Source: Morganella psychrotolerans (GTDB lineage Bacteria > Pseudomonadota > Gammaproteobacteria > Enterobacterales > Enterobacteriaceae). From it: 64,000 bases of DNA. The stretch is from NCBI RefSeq assembly GCF_001676055.1, contig NZ_LZEX01000002.1:1-64000 (forward strand), given 5' to 3'. Shown piece by piece: positions 62,727 through 64,000 of this stretch; position 1 is the stretch's first letter, and each line of letters begins with the position of its first letter. Position numbers and translations under genes: made by a program. The notes under the pieces were generated by a model. It had not been told where the DNA came from. It worked only from the letters and a program-made list of their open reading frames with translations, and ran no database searches.

Positions 62727-64000
62727 TCAGAACGGTATTGAACCAGATACTGTTATGCTTGGGTCTGGTGTCGTTATCGACGGTGTCGTTATCGACGGTG
62801 TCGTCAGAGACGGTGTTGTCAGAGACGGTGTCGTCAGAGACGGTGTCGTCAGAGACGGTGTCGTCAGGGACGGTGTCGTCAGAGACGGTGTCGTCAGAGA
62901 CGGTGTCGTCAGAGACGGTGTCGTCGGTGTTTCAATCGACGGCGATGTTGCTGTTGCCGTTTCAGTTGGTGGTGGCGTCGGCGGACAAATAGTCTTACAT
63001 GGGATCTTCGCAAAGAAGAAGAATCCCGGTAATCCCGGTACTGCCGGCGCTGCTATAGCAACAGGGCTGCCCGGCTGTGTACCAAATCCGCGGGCATGAG
63101 CGTTATCACCAGGGTTCAGGTAGGTACAACAGCCATCCAGGATAAGATCAGATTTCGCTTTGATTTTGATAGTATCAGCAGTGATAACCAACGACCCAAG
63201 GCAACCAATAGCTAACTCACCACCGGCTGTCAGTGCAAATGCGCCTCCGACACCCATCTGCATTGCACCACCAACCGCAACGGAGTGGTAACCTCCGACG
63301 TTGGTTGCATAGGCACCACCGACGTTAATAGCATAAGCGCCACCGACGTTCGTTGAGCTTGCCGCCGCAATATTGACGGAGTGCGCAGCACCAAAGATCC
63401 CGCTATATGCACCGCCGATAACAACCGTATCTGACAAACCAACAATGCGGCTTGATAACCCGACAACATCCTGACTGTAGTTTGCACCCACAATCTCACT
63501 GCGGTTGGCACCAACCATGTTGCTCTTGTTAACGCCTACCGTTTCACTGCGGTTCACCCCGATGGTTGAAGCGGAGCTCACACCAATGGTTTGGGTGTGG
63601 TTTACACCAATTAACTGATCTTCATTCAGTTTTGTTACGCGGTGCATATTTCGTTCGGCTTGCTCCCAGTACTCTTCGAGTCCCGGTTTATCGTCGAAAC
63701 GGATACCGTTGTAGTTAGTTTTTCCCCCGCCGATGGTCCGGCTGATCAAACCACTTTGTGTGCGGTTTGCCGGCAGATCCCATGGTGGTGGTGTTACGTT
63801 GTTATACAGACTGCCGATAATCATCGGGCGATCAGGATCTCCATGCAGGAAGTCAACAATCACCTCCTGACCTACACGCGGAATATAAATCCCGCCGTAA
63901 TTATCCCCGGCCCATGCCTGGCCAACACGGATCCAGCAAGAGTCAGCATCCGTGTTATCGCCATAGCGATCCCACAGGAAACGGACTTTTACGCGGCCGA
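62727..64000 (-). CDS. vgrG: VgrG spike protein with a TPSLT repeat tail (5' end outside the window)
   Basis: The C-terminal 424 or so residues of a VgrG. Visible are the gp5/OB-type end (RVKVRFLWDRYGDN, then WIRVGQAWAGDNYGG and IYIPRVGQEVIVDFLHGDPD), a long beta-helix of alternating IGVN/VGAN/VGGA repeats (about 150 residues), and a C-terminal extension. The extension has a Pro/Thr-rich stretch of eight TPSLT units and two TPSIT units before PDPSITVSGSIPF. The start lies beyond 64000. The tip trimer is completed by the PAAR protein encoded next. The pentapeptide tail is encoded by a 15-base tandem repeat (about 62770-62925). Confidence 0.92.
   Translation of the reverse strand, partial: GRVKVRFLWDRYGDNTDADSCWIRVGQAWAGDNYGGIYIPRVGQEVIVDFLHGDPDRPMIIGSLYNNVTPPPWDLPANRTQSGLISRTIGGGKTNYNGIRFDDKPGLEEYWEQAERNMHRVTKLNEDQLIGVNHTQTIGVSSASTIGVNRSETVGVNKSNMVGANRSEIVGANYSQDVVGLSSRIVGLSDTVVIGGAYSGIFGAAHSVNIAAASSTNVGGAYAINVGGAYATNVGGYHSVAVGGAMQMGVGGAFALTAGGELAIGCLGSLVITADTIKIKAKSDLILDGCCTYLNPGDNAHARGFGTQPGSPVAIAAPAVPGLPGFFFFAKIPCKTICPPTPPPTETATATSPSIETPTTPSLTTPSLTTPSLTTPSLTTPSLTTPSLTTPSLTTPSLTTPSITTPSITTPDPSITVSGSIPF
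62775..62925 (-). repeat. 15-base tandem repeat in vgrG
   Basis: About ten copies of a 15-base unit (plus-strand GACGGTGTCGTCAGA), each encoding Thr-Pro-Ser-Leu/Ile-Thr on the minus strand. Copy number is likely to vary between strains by slippage. Confidence 0.85.

Noticed and set aside
62775-62925. CRISPR-like array
   Set aside because: The 15-base repeats are contiguous without spacers and in frame with a protein repeat.
62738-63099. Two plus-strand frames rich in repeated Asp-Gly-Val or Ser-Ser-Glu-Thr
   Set aside because: They are the reverse reading of the TPSLT repeat of vgrG and have no start signals; the minus-strand gene explains them.

Overview
The window is bacterial chromosome from a member of the Enterobacterales. 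The best guess is Morganellaceae, most likely Morganella; this is inferred from protein families, gene sets and a dispersed palindromic repeat, not from a marker gene. There are no rRNA or tRNA genes, no insertion sequences and no CRISPR array. Most of the window is accessory metabolism plus two type VI secretion (T6SS) blocks.

Layout. 1-2000: twin 25-residue proteins, each ending at its own terminator, then a family 2 glycosyltransferase and a short HTH regulator. 2138-5184: mtnK, mtnA and a class II aldolase, the gene set of the methylthioribose DHAP shunt. 5286-8089: a lipoprotein behind a Fur-box-like site, a SorC-type regulator and rimO. 8139-10842: an orphan Hcp/DUF4225 effector module whose immunity-like half has been tandemly duplicated, leaving an effector remnant. 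11189-14801: a ribose-type ABC importer. 15114-20067: a YhiI/RbbA/YhhJ-type ABC-2 exporter. 20212-20886: an orphan PTS IIB-IIA pair, followed by nested repeats. 21475-29837: a pentitol/D-lyxose to D-xylulose-5-phosphate system (LacI regulator, lyxose isomerase, polyol dehydrogenase, xylulokinase, ABC importer) with matching 18-bp palindromic operators. 30108-35650: a DUF2786 protein, a LysR regulator with a divergent 2-keto-acid decarboxylase, a lipoprotein and a frameshifted secreted protein. 35760-44152: a complete N-acetylgalactosamine (aga/kba) cluster with AgaR-type T-rich operators, followed by malXY. 48688-56952: purine functions (XanP-like permease, AegA/UacF-like Fe-S flavoprotein, UacT-like permease) interleaved with a Zur-type rpmJ2-zinT operon and glutathionylspermidine synthetase/amidase. 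57427-60127: a miniature BapA-like protein and a frameshifted FkbM methyltransferase. 60241-64000: one end of a main T6SS cluster (tssE, tagJ, tagK, PAAR, vgrG), which runs off the right edge.

The most interesting item lies in the apparently empty 1.6 kb after malY. On the minus strand at about 47055-47490 there is a good promoter, then a run of small hairpins carrying GGA in their loops (about 16 GGA triplets in some 400 nt), then a strong intrinsic terminator. This is the architecture of a CsrB/CsrC-type RNA that titrates the regulator CsrA.

Three genes (a XanP-like permease, a secreted repeat protein and an FkbM methyltransferase) are each broken by one extra base in a homopolymer of 8 or 9. 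They are either phase-variable switches or uncorrected consensus errors; the sequence alone cannot decide.
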